NCBI RefSeq assembly: GCF_001434135.1
Contig: NZ_AZEB01000010.1
Location: 19,892-83,891 of the forward strand
Reading direction: 5' to 3'
DNA: 64,000 nt
Source of the DNA: Lentilactobacillus kisonensis DSM 19906 = JCM 15041
GTDB taxonomy: Bacteria; Bacillota; Bacilli; Lactobacillales; Lactobacillaceae
The position numbers and the translations under genes are program-made. The notes beneath the pieces are model-generated. The model was not told where the DNA came from and searched no databases. It saw only the letters and a list, made by a program, of their open reading frames with translations. The number at the start of each line of letters is the position of its first letter. Position 1 is the stretch's first letter. This document shows positions 16,995 through 26,080 of the stretch, in pieces.

Positions 16995-17015
16995 AAGTTA
17001 ACGGAGGAAATTGTC

Positions 17016-18224
17016 TTGAATCGAAAATCAGGCTTTTTATTATTGAAAATTGAGTGCCTATTAATTGCACTCGTAGTGATCACGATATCTTTACTGAAGA
17101 TCAGCTTCCTACCAGTTCCAAATAGCTCGTTGATCCTCGTTATCGTCAATTTAATGGCTGCACTTCCGCTGATGAGTCAGCCAAGGCGGGCGCTGATAAT
17201 TGCTAATAACTTTTTTAAACTATTATTAATTGGTGTTTTTCCTTCCTCACTTAGTCTTGCAATCTGTCTGCTAGGCGCACCACTTGTTGCAAAATTAGCG
17301 ATTGCAAACTGGTTTGTCGCCATTATTGTTTTAACTTGCTTTGGATTACTTTCATTGCCATTCCTAAAGGTCACGCTGCTGTCATTTCAAACAATTGGAT
17401 GGCAGATCGCTGGTAGCATTACGCTTATGATGACGTTTACCTTAATGTGGTTTAGTTTTCGATTCCTGAACTTTTCAATTAACATCGGTAATCCAATCAT
17501 GTGGTTATCCTTCTTAATGTCATTTAGTATTTCCATTTATGCTATGAACCAGTGGGGTTACCGTTTTCCGCGGTTTAGAATTAATTCGAAAGTTAATTAT
17601 TGGTGGTTAAGCTTAGCCATTGCGACCGGCCTACTGAACTTAGGAATGTCCGCTGGTAGTTGGTCACACTTGTTTACAAGGTTTCAACTTATTATTGATA
17701 CCCATTCCCTAGCGGCCATTTCATTCACGATTTTGTGGGTTGGCATTCGAGAAGAATTTATGTTTAGGTACCTGTTTTTATGGCCGCTATTATCAATTAA
17801 AGCAAAGTCTGATCAAAAGAAGGTCGTGTGGGCAACTTTGATTAGTTCTGGCGTATTCGGGTTGTTTCACGCTGAACATTTATTCTCTGGACAACAACTT
17901 CTCCAAACTGGTTTACAAATTTTTGCCGCCTTTGGGGTTGGCATGTTATTCAGCGTGATCACCTTATATACAGGGACAATTTGGATTACCGTCATCCTTC
18001 ATCTTATGATTGATCTGATTGGCTACCCAATGACCACTTCCAGTACATTTGCGGGGTCAGGGATGCCCATCTACCTGACTGAATTTATTATCATCACCCG
18101 AGTTATTGAATTGATCGTTGTCTTCCTCATTTTAAAAAACAGGAACGCCCAAGCAGCTTTCGCACAAACGCTGCGGCGAATCCGCAAACCAAATCGCAAT
18201 CACGATATGTTAAAAGAAGGGTAA
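17016..18224 (+). CDS. CPBP-family intramembrane metalloprotease
   Basis: A 402-residue polytopic membrane protein. The CPBP (Abi) motifs are present in order: EEFMFR (motif 1, about residue 248), FGLFHAEH (motif 2, about 290) and HLMIDL (motif 3, about 330). These supply the Glu and His metal ligands of CAAX-type proteases. Members mature prenylated proteins or serve bacteriocin immunity. The start is TTG with GGAGG 8 bases upstream, 21 bases after the XRE gene, so DUF2975-XRE-CPBP form an operon that ends at the terminator at 18223. Confidence 0.82.
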   Translation: MNRKSGFLLLKIECLLIALVVITISLLKISFLPVPNSSLILVIVNLMAALPLMSQPRRALIIANNFFKLLLIGVFPSSLSLAICLLGAPLVAKLAIANWFVAIIVLTCFGLLSLPFLKVTLLSFQTIGWQIAGSITLMMTFTLMWFSFRFLNFSINIGNPIMWLSFLMSFSISIYAMNQWGYRFPRFRINSKVNYWWLSLAIATGLLNLGMSAGSWSHLFTRFQLIIDTHSLAAISFTILWVGIREEFMFRYLFLWPLLSIKAKSDQKKVVWATLISSGVFGLFHAEHLFSGQQLLQTGLQIFAAFGVGMLFSVITLYTGTIWITVILHLMIDLIGYPMTTSSTFAGSGMPIYLTEFIIITRVIELIVVFLILKNRNAQAAFAQTLRRIRKPNRNHDMLKEG

Positions 18225-18286
18225 AAAACAGACTGGCGGGGTTGGTGCAAAATGATTTCTTGCATCAACCTCGCTAGTCTGTTTTC
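18223..18286 (+). terminator. Rho-independent terminator
   Basis: AAAACAGACT..GCGGGGTTGGTGCAA pairs with TTGCATCAACCTCGC..AGTCTGTTTT, a long stem with a few mismatches, directly after the CPBP stop. Confidence 0.85.
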
Positions 18287-18356
18287 TATGTGTGGCTATT
18301 CAGCCAAGATTAAAGAACGCTATGTCAAACAGGTATGCCATTAAAATCTTATCATT

Positions 18357-19745
18357 CTAATTGTTATTAGTAGAACTCTCAGATTCTGGTAAAGAGGCCT
18401 TAGTAAACTTTGAAATTGCCCAGCTGCCCAATAATGCAATTAGCATGAATGGGAAGAAGTCCAAGCCAACGCTATATAGCGGGATATGATTGCCGGCCCA
18501 GGTGTTAATTGCAGAGATGAAGGCTGTGTTGGCAAAGATTGGTGGTAAATTGTGAATTAAATCCAGAATAGCGGGAATCATGGTAAAAGCAATCGTCGAC
18601 TTATAGATTAATTGGCGTCTGCCAATCAACGGCCGCATAATGCCCAGGATAATCAGCGCAATTGCCAGCGGGTAAAGGAAACTCAAGATTGGTGAGGAGT
18701 ACAAAATAATTTGATCCAATCCGAAGTTGGCAATGGAGAACGAAACGATTGTCGCAAAGATCAAGAAACGGTGGTAACCAATCTTAGGGAATCGGCGGCC
18801 CCAATCTTGGGAAAGTGACGTGATAAGCCCAATTGAGGTTGTTAAACAAGCAATCAGCGTTAAGGCAGCTAAGATTGAAGCACCAGCCATGCCAGTGTAG
18901 TGCTGCATAATGGTGGTAAATGCGGTACCACCGTCAGCACTCAACTTAGTGTATGACAAGCTAGAAGCACCTAAAGCAATTAGGAAAATGTAAATTAAGG
19001 CTTCAAATCCCATCGTCAGCGCGCCAATCCACGCAACTGATTTGGAACGTTGCCGGTTGTCTTTTTGACCAAAGAGCTTAAGTGCAGTAACAATGGTAAC
19101 CCCAAATCCTAAGCCGGCTAAGGCATCCATCGTGTTATACCCTTGTAGAAAACCATTGATTAATGAACCAGTTCCCTTACCAGCTGCTGGCAGGAGTGAC
19201 ATACTGCGCATGTCGCCACCCTTTAAGAAAAAGGCAACGAAGAATAGGAATGCTAGCAACAATACCAGAATTGGGTTCAAAATCTTCCCAACGTTTCTAG
19301 TGATCTTATTCTGATTATAGGCAAGTAACAGTGTTGCTCCAAAGAATAGCAGTGAGAAAATGAGGAGGCTCATTTGCGTCCAAGCCTTAGGAATAAATGG
19401 TTGAATTCCCATTGAAAACGTTACGGTTGCTGTCCGGGGTGATGCAATCAATAGCCCTAATGACGAATGGGTTAAGATAAGGAACGCCAGGGCAAAGATT
19501 CTCCCAGCGGGCAATGCCAAGTCGTACATACTGCTACTTTCAGTCATGCTAATAGATAAAATCGATAACAATGGCAAACAAATTGCAGAAACTAAGAAAC
19601 CAATGGCGGCAGGTAGCCAGTTTTGACCAGCCATTTGCCCTAAATGAATCGGAAAAATCAAGTTACCAGCACCAAAGAACATCCCAAATAATAATGATGC
19701 GGTAATAATGTATTGCTTACGCGTTAAATAAATCTTTTTGTCCAT
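18357..19745 (-). CDS. brnQ: Branched-chain amino acid:cation symporter BrnQ (LIVCS family)
   Basis: A 462-residue transporter with about 12 membrane segments. The N-terminal LLFGMFFGAGNLIFPIHLGQ (about 15-34) is the LIVCS signature. It imports leucine, isoleucine and valine with Na+ or H+. AGGAGGAAAT precedes the ATG at 19745. The gene is preceded by a complete T-box leader with an apparent GUA valine specifier and by a near-consensus promoter. Uptake should therefore rise when charged tRNA-Val runs low. Confidence 0.93.
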   Translation of the reverse strand: MDKKIYLTRKQYIITASLLFGMFFGAGNLIFPIHLGQMAGQNWLPAAIGFLVSAICLPLLSILSISMTESSSMYDLALPAGRIFALAFLILTHSSLGLLIASPRTATVTFSMGIQPFIPKAWTQMSLLIFSLLFFGATLLLAYNQNKITRNVGKILNPILVLLLAFLFFVAFFLKGGDMRSMSLLPAAGKGTGSLINGFLQGYNTMDALAGLGFGVTIVTALKLFGQKDNRQRSKSVAWIGALTMGFEALIYIFLIALGASSLSYTKLSADGGTAFTTIMQHYTGMAGASILAALTLIACLTTSIGLITSLSQDWGRRFPKIGYHRFLIFATIVSFSIANFGLDQIILYSSPILSFLYPLAIALIILGIMRPLIGRRQLIYKSTIAFTMIPAILDLIHNLPPIFANTAFISAINTWAGNHIPLYSVGLDFFPFMLIALLGSWAISKFTKASLPESESSTNNN

Positions 19746-19796
19746 ATCGCATTTCCTCCTGTGTGAATCGGTTATTTGACTAAATTTGATTGACAA

Positions 19797-20110
19797 CGAA
19801 AAAAACGTCCTTAGCTGTTTTATAAACAGCTAAGGACGTCTGCACGTGTTACCACCTTTATTCCTAATTATCTCACAATAATTAGCTCGAAAAGTACGAC
19901 CTAGGCCAAGCCGGCTTAGCCTAAGTGATACTCCATTGCGGTAATGGGCGCATTCCCAGTAACGACTACATTGAAAATCATCGTTACAACTTGTAGACTA
20001 CTTTCGTTATCAATCCGACTGCCCCATCGCACCAAGTCGAGGCTCTCTTCAAGTCGTTATGAAAACTACTCTTCTACGCATCGTTTTTTGCATATCTCGT
20101 TGTCATTGCT
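19797..20110 (-). promoter_or_regulatory. T-box leader of brnQ, valine specifier
   Basis: On the minus strand the T-box core AGGTGGTAACACG (19857-19845) is followed by an ACGTCCTTAGCTG terminator hairpin and T-run (to 19797). Stem I has the AGAGTAG 5-prime strand and the 3-prime loop GAAAGTAG. By alignment with the glyQS leader (GAAAGGCA, specifier GGC) the specifier is GTA at 20001-19999, a valine codon, which fits BrnQ. Confidence 0.88.
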
Positions 20111-20114
20111 TAGA

Positions 20115-20143
20115 ATTTTATCCACTCACTATGAGAATGTCAA
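20115..20143 (-). promoter_or_regulatory. Promoter of the brnQ T-box transcript
   Basis: TTGACA (20143-20138), 17-base spacer, TAAAAT (20120-20115) on the minus strand, just ahead of Stem I. Confidence 0.75.
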
Positions 20144-20224
20144 GCACTTTTCTTAAAAAATGTGAAAATAACTTATTGTAGTTTGGGTGAATCCATTGGT
20201 AGCACTAATTTCTCAGTAACCAAA

Positions 20225-21628
20225 TTATTTTGCGGACCGAAATAGTTTGCGAAATAGGATAAAGTTGATAATTCCAATAAAAGCCAACATACCAAAAGCG
20301 ACCTGACTGCCGGCCGCAATATTTTCGGCGTTAGAAAAGTTCGCCAGATTAACCGAGGTCATCAACGTCGCAATGATCGTTGTTCCTAATGAACCCGCGA
20401 CCATATTCCCGGTGCCATATAGTGCATTGGCATCATTTCGTTCATCCCGATTCAACTTTTCAAGCCCGTACGCCATACTATTACCAAAGGCCATTGACCT
20501 TCCCGCCGCAAAAATCGTATATAAGATAATAATATTCATGATACTGATATGCTGACCAAAAATTGTAAAGATCACCAAAGGAATAAAGAAAAGGGTGTTC
20601 CCCAAGTAGAGCGGTAACTTACCCCCCAAATGATCCAGCATCCAACCATACAATGGCTGACCAAACCCGTTCAAAATACTTCCGGGAAGTAAAATCAACC
20701 CACCAATAAAGGAACTGGCACCATTGACCATTTGTACATAACTCGGCAACATGAAATTAATCCCAATATTCGAATATTGCAGTAAAACGTAGGGTAAGAA
20801 GCTAAACAAAAAAGCGGATCGTTTAAAAACTGATAGTTTGAAAAGGGCCTTTTGACTATACTTAGAACGCCAGCCAAACAAGCCGAACATCACAACGCTT
20901 AGGATGATATAGACCGAAAATTTAATTAAGACATGGGGCTGCCCAAGGATGTTGAACCCCATCAATAAACTAATCAGGCCAATAGAAAGTAGCCCAAACC
21001 GCAACCAGTCAAACTCATAGTGTTCGGTTGGTGAATATTGTTTGATAATCAACACACCTAAAATGAGCAGCACCAAAGTAACCGGCACAGTAATCCAAAA
21101 GATCATTCGCCAACTGGCAAACGCCACGACAGCCCCACCAAAAGTTGGCCCGATCGCAGGGGCTACCAACACGATTAGGTTAGCCATTCCCATGTATGTG
21201 CCTAGTTTATGCGGTGGAACGACATCGAGGATAATGTTATTCATCAAAGGACCCGTTAAGCCGACACAACCAGCTTGGATAATTCGCCCAATTAGAAGCA
21301 GCCAATAAGAAGTAGCAAGCCCACACATAATATCGCCGACAATAAAAAGAAGGGCAGCGGAAATAAATAATTGCTTATTCGTAAATCGCCGTTTTAAAAA
21401 TGCTGAGGTGATGGTCAGTAACGCCACTGTCAACAAATACCCTGTCGTCACCCACTGAACCGTTGCTAGTGAAATTTGAAAGTGTTTCATGAGAGTTGGG
21501 AAGGTCACGTTCATTGAGGTTTCCGTTAAGACCCCCATAAAGGTCATTAGGGCAACAACGGTGATTGCAAGGAATGGATGTTGTTTGGTATCATTCTGGT
21601 TTGCGTTTGAGTTTGCGATTGAATTCAT
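20225..21628 (-). CDS. MFS drug exporter, DHA2 (EmrB/QacA) family
   Basis: A 467-residue transporter with about 14 membrane segments. Motif A-like (TSAFLKRRFTNKQLF) lies between segments 2 and 3 and motif C-like GPLMNNIILDVVPP follows; PAIGPTFGGAVVAFASWR is the DHA2 segment-5 region. It probably exports toxic or antimicrobial compounds with H+. The ATG at 21628 has GGGGGACA upstream; an earlier frame extension has none. It is monocistronic; a regulator is not adjacent. Confidence 0.85.
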   Translation of the reverse strand: MNSIANSNANQNDTKQHPFLAITVVALMTFMGVLTETSMNVTFPTLMKHFQISLATVQWVTTGYLLTVALLTITSAFLKRRFTNKQLFISAALLFIVGDIMCGLATSYWLLLIGRIIQAGCVGLTGPLMNNIILDVVPPHKLGTYMGMANLIVLVAPAIGPTFGGAVVAFASWRMIFWITVPVTLVLLILGVLIIKQYSPTEHYEFDWLRFGLLSIGLISLLMGFNILGQPHVLIKFSVYIILSVVMFGLFGWRSKYSQKALFKLSVFKRSAFLFSFLPYVLLQYSNIGINFMLPSYVQMVNGASSFIGGLILLPGSILNGFGQPLYGWMLDHLGGKLPLYLGNTLFFIPLVIFTIFGQHISIMNIIILYTIFAAGRSMAFGNSMAYGLEKLNRDERNDANALYGTGNMVAGSLGTTIIATLMTSVNLANFSNAENIAAGSQVAFGMLAFIGIINFILFRKLFRSAK

Positions 21629-21738
21629 GAGCTGTCCCCCTATGACTGAAATAAATTGATACCTATACATCGTACCATTTACTAACATAAAATGGATAGC
21701 AATTTTAGTAAAAATAGCAAAAGCAACATGAACCGTAC

Positions 21739-21782
21739 AAAGTCCAGGCAGAAGCTACATGTCATCAGCTTCTACCTGGACC
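21739..21782 (-). terminator. Hairpin downstream of the XRE/membrane gene
   Basis: GTCCAGGCAGAAGCT and AGCTTCTACCTGGAC form a long stem with one mismatch around a 10-base loop. The T-run on the minus strand is weak, so termination is likely but not certain. Confidence 0.55.
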
Positions 21783-21862
21783 CGTTATGATACCTTTTCT
21801 AATTCTCACTTTAATTAATCATGCTGGTACATCCCAACCAACACAAAGATGTCTCTCACCAA

Positions 21863-22519
21863 TCAAATTCCAAAGATTTTAATCAGATAAAAGTTGAAAA
21901 TTGCCCATATAATCAAGACTCCCAAAATAACGATACCGATAACCCATAATATGGTGTGCTTTTTAGATGCTATTTCAGGACCACCGCTTCCTTGCTGAGT
22001 ATAGGCTGAGTTTAAGCTTTCCGCTAATGGGAATTTCCGAAAAAGTTGTGGATCCAGCCAATTGACTTCAACAAGTTTAATAACGCCAAATCCCACTGGC
22101 CACAAAATCAGCCAAACAATACCACCAACATCTAATATCATGTCATTATATGTCAAGGAAAGTAGCGCTGCCAGCAACACCATTAAAACAATGAACCCGA
22201 TGTTGATACAGGTATGATAGAATTTTTGCAACGCAGACCATTTGCGAGTTTGCTCTGCTTTATTATGATCAAACGTCATAATTTCTTGGCCTTTATCTGA
22301 GTCTGGGAGTGACTCAAATAGATCATTTATTTGAACGTTTAGTGCCTTTGCAATTAAATTCAAGGTCTCCAAGCTACCATCTTCTCCGGATTCCAATCTC
22401 TGAATTGTCCGCGTATTAACTTGACTCACTTCGGACAAATGTTCTTGAGTCCAACCACGTTGTTTTCGTAAACTTGCAATTCTTGTTTTAGTCATCATTA
22501 AGGTTTCGAAGGGGTTCAT
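21863..22519 (-). CDS. XRE-family regulator with C-terminal membrane segments
   Basis: A protein of up to 218 residues. Residues 8-70 form a helix-turn-helix (RIASLRKQRGWTQEHLSEVS, NTRTIQRLESGEDGS). Three hydrophobic segments follow at about 105-130, 135-155 and 188-212. No clear ribosome site marks the start; 22519 or the MM at about 22498 are both possible. It stands alone between a DHA2 exporter and an aminotransferase operon. The target is unknown; autoregulation is common for this type. Confidence 0.72.
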   Translation of the reverse strand: MNPFETLMMTKTRIASLRKQRGWTQEHLSEVSQVNTRTIQRLESGEDGSLETLNLIAKALNVQINDLFESLPDSDKGQEIMTFDHNKAEQTRKWSALQKFYHTCINIGFIVLMVLLAALLSLTYNDMILDVGGIVWLILWPVGFGVIKLVEVNWLDPQLFRKFPLAESLNSAYTQQGSGGPEIASKKHTILWVIGIVILGVLIIWAIFNFYLIKIFGI

Positions 22520-22925
22520 GAGCTAGCTTAATTACCGCTTCGAATACTCCTTTCAAGTAAATTTAAATCACTCGTGCATTTATGATTCACCTAAAAGATA
22601 GCACATCTTACGCAACGGTAACACGACAGCGCCACGACAAAGACCCGACAGTTAACAATTGCGGGTATCTCCTACGTCAAAAATAAAACAATCTAAAAAT
22701 TAGACCCAGTTAAAAGCGAAATCATGACAACTTCTAACCAGATCTAATTTCCAATTATTTAATGAAACATATAATAACCACTCACGATAGTTATCATATA
22801 ATTTACACTGCTATATTATGTGTCAGGCTGCTGCCTGAAGTGATGCTTATGTGAATATAGATTCATACAATGTTACACTACTTCATTAAGAATGCGAGTA
22901 CCATCCCCTTAACCGAATTTGATAA
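22520..22925. other. Gene-free stretch, about 400 bases
   Basis: No frame with a ribosome site and no repeat copy was seen. A small TCAGGC/GCCTGA hairpin near 22825-22840 may end the aminotransferase transcript on the minus strand, but it lacks a T-run. The promoter of the XRE/membrane gene must lie in the left part. Confidence 0.4.
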
Positions 22926-24143
22926 TTAGGACTGTTCCGTTACTTTTGCTCGTTGACCTACTCCAATCGTTTCCTTAATCGCATCCCCTAACCGTTTAAT
23001 ACCAACCTTAATCTGGTCTTCTGACATGTTTGAGAAATTCAATCTAAAGGTTCCTGGGGTCACCTTGTCTGGGTAGAACGGCTCTCCTGGTACGAAGGCA
23101 ACGTTATGGCCGACGCACGTCTTGAATAATTCAATGGTATCAATATCACCCGGCACTTCGACCCAGATGAACAGGCCACCTTGGGGATGACTGTAATGAA
23201 CCCCCGCTGGGAATGATTTTTCAATTGCAGCCATCATCACCTTTTCTCGCTGGCGGTAAACGTTACGAATTTTACTGATATGGTCATCAATATCGTTATC
23301 TGCCATAAACTGAGCAACGATATACTGTGTTAAATTATCAGAATGAACATCGGCAGACTGCTTCATCAAGCTGTATTTAGGCATCAAATCCTTGTTCATG
23401 ACCATCCAGCCCAACCGCAACCCTGGTGCTAAGATCTTCGAGAAGGTGCTCAAATAAATTACCCGATCCTCAGTATCATAGTATTTAACCGGTTCAATAT
23501 CATCACCAGCAAACCGAATTGCCCCGTACGGATCGTCTTCCATAATCATAATGTCAGCTTTATTAGCAATTTCGACCATTTGTTGGCGCCGTTCAGCGGT
23601 CATCGTCCGCCCGGTTGGATTTTGGAAGTTTGGAATGGTGTAAATAAACTTGGTATTTGGATTATCAGCGACGGCTTGTTGTAAATCGGCCATCTTCATG
23701 CCGTCATCATCCATTTCAACCCCGACGATATGGGCACCATAGCTCTTAAAAACATCTAGGGCACATAGATAGGTCGGCTTTTCCACGATGACGGTATCAC
23801 CCGGGTTAACGAACATCTTAGCTGTTAGATCAATTGATTGCTGAGAACCAGTGGTGATCATGATATTGTCAACATCACAATTGATTCCCTGCCGATTCAT
23901 TCGCTGGGTGATTTGGTTTCTTAAGTCGGGGTTGCCGATTGCCGAAGCGTATTGTAAAGCTGAGCGGCCGTTTTTATCAAAAACTTTATCAGCTGCTTGC
24001 TTTAATGCTTCAACCGGGAACAATTCGGGTGCGGGTAACCCACCCGCGAATGAGATAATATCAGGACTACCAGCAACCTTTAAAATATCGCCCACCGGAT
24101 CGCTATCACTTTTCGGAACTCGATTTGAAAACTGGAAACTCAT
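22926..24143 (-). CDS. PLP-dependent aminotransferase (2-aminoadipate/aromatic type, class I fold)
   Basis: A 405-residue fold-type I aminotransferase without a DNA-binding domain. The cofactor site shows ITTGSQQSIDLTAK (phosphate cup), PNFQNPTGRTM, EDDPYG (Asp) and STFSKILAPGLRLGWM with the Schiff-base Lys. The C-terminal Arg region is GTFRLNFSNMS. It resembles 2-aminoadipate, aromatic or branched-chain aminotransferases; the substrate is not fixed by sequence. Its ATG overlaps the stop of the upstream reductase by 4 bases. The pair suggests transamination and reduction of 2-oxo acids, under T-box control. Confidence 0.85.
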   Translation of the reverse strand: MSFQFSNRVPKSDSDPVGDILKVAGSPDIISFAGGLPAPELFPVEALKQAADKVFDKNGRSALQYASAIGNPDLRNQITQRMNRQGINCDVDNIMITTGSQQSIDLTAKMFVNPGDTVIVEKPTYLCALDVFKSYGAHIVGVEMDDDGMKMADLQQAVADNPNTKFIYTIPNFQNPTGRTMTAERRQQMVEIANKADIMIMEDDPYGAIRFAGDDIEPVKYYDTEDRVIYLSTFSKILAPGLRLGWMVMNKDLMPKYSLMKQSADVHSDNLTQYIVAQFMADNDIDDHISKIRNVYRQREKVMMAAIEKSFPAGVHYSHPQGGLFIWVEVPGDIDTIELFKTCVGHNVAFVPGEPFYPDKVTPGTFRLNFSNMSEDQIKVGIKRLGDAIKETIGVGQRAKVTEQS

Positions 24144-25147
24144 ACGCGAACACCTGCTTTCTTGTTACTATCGACGACATTTTCCTGTGGTTGATGGTAC
24201 TTTCGCATCATTTCAGCCATATGAACTTCGTGAACCACAAACTCGTGCGTGCGGCAGACGTAATCGTGCTGGCGGCCAATCTTGGCGATATAACCATTGA
24301 TATAATCAACTTCGGTTGGCCGACCCTTGGAAAAGCCTTGGTACATTGATGGGTAATGATACTTGTATTCCTTACTGACGGTGATAACGGAATCAACTTG
24401 TTCTTGACGGGTTGAAATGAGGTAAATACCCGCCCGTTCACAAGCATCGTAGGCTTCGTCAAATAACTGACGGGACATCTCCCGGACCCCTGGGTATTCG
24501 ATAAACTGGCCCATCTGCATTTCAAACATGGTACAAAGAGTGTTTGTCACGGCATTGAAGACCACTTTTGACATACACATGCCCTCCCACTCATCGGCAA
24601 AAACTGGCCCTAATTTAGCTTTCGTAAAGTCATCAAAGATTGCTTGAGTGGTTGCATCCGGCTTTTCATTATTATAGCGGGCCATGTGCATCACTTCATC
24701 ACCCTCAGCTCCCATAAAATCGATGTCTGCTGGGCCATCCATTCGCGTGGCAATCATCGCCGTGCCACAAATGATATTAGCTTTAGGGAAATAGGTCGCA
24801 ATTTTTTCAAAATGTCCCATTCCGTTCATGGCTGAAAAGACATATTGGTCATCGTGGAAGATCCCAGCGGCACTATCCCGCGCTAATTCATCAGCTAACT
24901 GCATTTGCTTTTTAAACACAATCCAAACATCTGGGTGCCCCTGATATTCCTCTGGCCGATAAATATTGATGGGAATCACCCGTCTATTTTGGTGGTCACG
25001 AGCAACTGAGACGCCACCCTGTTCACGAATTTGCTTAATATTGGGTTCCCAGGTCTCGATGAAGTCAACGTCGACTCCGGCCTTTTCTTGTAACATTACG
25101 CCATACCTTACTCCCATTGCGCCTGCGCCAATAATGCCGTACTTCAT
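24140..25147 (-). CDS. Ketopantoate reductase (PanE/ApbA) family oxidoreductase
   Basis: A 335-residue NADP-dependent reductase: KYGIIGAGAMGVRYG at the N terminus is the nucleotide loop, SKVVFNAVTNTLCTMFEM carries the family catalytic Lys and Asn, and the C-terminal helical domain is complete. In lactic acid bacteria this family also reduces branched 2-oxo acids to D-2-hydroxy acids. Coupled to an aminotransferase, that role is more likely than pantothenate synthesis, but this is inference. GAGGAGTGG precedes the ATG at 25147. A palindromic repeat and a T-box lie upstream. Confidence 0.8.
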   Translation of the reverse strand: MKYGIIGAGAMGVRYGVMLQEKAGVDVDFIETWEPNIKQIREQGGVSVARDHQNRRVIPINIYRPEEYQGHPDVWIVFKKQMQLADELARDSAAGIFHDDQYVFSAMNGMGHFEKIATYFPKANIICGTAMIATRMDGPADIDFMGAEGDEVMHMARYNNEKPDATTQAIFDDFTKAKLGPVFADEWEGMCMSKVVFNAVTNTLCTMFEMQMGQFIEYPGVREMSRQLFDEAYDACERAGIYLISTRQEQVDSVITVSKEYKYHYPSMYQGFSKGRPTEVDYINGYIAKIGRQHDYVCRTHEFVVHEVHMAEMMRKYHQPQENVVDSNKKAGVRV

Positions 25148-25173
25148 AATGACCACTCCTCTTATTTTTGATT

Positions 25174-25293
25174 AGGACAGCTGCGCAAAGCAATAATCTG
25201 CGTGTAAGCACCTTTGAGAAAAATTCCAAACCCGGGAATTTCTTCCAGAGGAGACTTACACTCCGATCTCTAACCGCTTGGATACGCTCACTT
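25174..25293 (-). repeat. Dispersed imperfect-palindrome repeat, copy c
   Basis: On the minus strand it begins AAGTGAGCGTATCCAAGCGG and ends GCGCAGCTGTCCTAAT. Arms GTGTAAG / CTTACAC and AAGC / GCTT pair. It lies between the T-box terminator (25303) and the ribosome site of the reductase gene, so it is part of the leader RNA. Confidence 0.85.
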
Positions 25294-25302
25294 AAAACCA
25301 AC

Positions 25303-25589
25303 TAAAAAATGCCCTCTGGTTATTAAAACCAAAGGACGTTAAGTTCAACGTGGTACCACCTTAATTTGAATTACCCTTACAAGTAATTCCTCTTAACCCA
25401 CAAGAAACGAATTCTTAGGGGCTGCATGTTAATGGGTGCCACCATTTCACCTCGAAAAGTGAACTTACTTGGATCGATCTTTTGCCTTCACAGTTTTAAT
25501 ACCTTCACACCAAATCGGTACTCTCTTTGTAAAACTGTAACGCGACTCCATCGACTCAAATCATTTAGTCGTATTTAAATGTTGAATGA
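25303..25589 (-). promoter_or_regulatory. T-box leader of the reductase-aminotransferase operon
   Basis: On the minus strand AAGGTGGTACCACGTTGAAC (core 25361-25349) is followed by a GTCCTTTGGT / ACCAGAGGGC terminator and T-run ending near 25303. Stem I shows the distal helix ACAGTTTTA / TAAAACTGT, AGAGAG and the 3-prime loop GAAGGCAAAAG. The loop is longer than normal: reading like glyQS gives GCA, but GGC is also possible, so the amino acid is not assigned. Confidence 0.82.
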
Positions 25590-25619
25590 AGTGTAGCTCC
25601 TTAGAGATGATCCTGTCAA
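25590..25619 (-). promoter_or_regulatory. Promoter of the reductase-aminotransferase T-box transcript
   Basis: TTGACA (25619-25614), 18-base spacer, TACACT (25595-25590) on the minus strand. Confidence 0.6.
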
Positions 25620-25721
25620 CACCTTTTTTAAAATTTCATTAGGGCAGTCTCATCAAAATGCCATTTTACCAACGGTTTAAGTTCAATTATTTTTTATCAC
25701 TTAGTTACTATTGCAGGTGCT

Positions 25722-25750
25722 TTGGCAGTATCGCTAATTTCCGTTATACT
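25722..25750 (+). promoter_or_regulatory. Promoter of the 56-residue membrane protein gene
   Basis: TTGGCA (25722-25727), a 17-base spacer and TATACT (25745-25750), about 40 bases ahead of the GTG start. Confidence 0.65.
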
Positions 25751-25788
25751 TTATACAGCATTACATTTCAAAAAATGAGGTGAGTTAA

Positions 25789-25959
25789 GTGAGAATCCTA
25801 GTGACCATTGCCAGTGTGGTTTCACTAATCCTTTGTTTAGGGGCAATGGCGTTTTTGGCAGTGGGGAAAAACCAGATTGCCTTTGCTTTTCTAATCATCG
25901 GCTTAGTCATCATGATTATTAATATGTTCTTCTCAAGAAGAATTAACAAACCTCGATAG
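25789..25959 (+). CDS. Small two-segment membrane protein (56 aa)
   Basis: Starts GTG with GAGGTGAG upstream and a good promoter before it. The product has a segment VTIASVVSLILCLGAMAFLA, a short turn VGKNQI, then AFAFLIIGLVIMIINMFF and a basic tail SRRINKPR. No family recognised. It could be cotranscribed with the GNAT gene 120 bases downstream. Confidence 0.65.
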   Translation: MRILVTIASVVSLILCLGAMAFLAVGKNQIAFAFLIIGLVIMIINMFFSRRINKPR

Positions 25960-26080
25960 CAATCAAGGTTTTCGATTTTTGAATTGTGGTTTGCGTTTTA
26001 ACAACCATTTAAATTGTAATTAGTTGCCAATCAACCAAGATTTGTTTCACAATGGAGACGTCACAAAGGTGGGGAAATTT

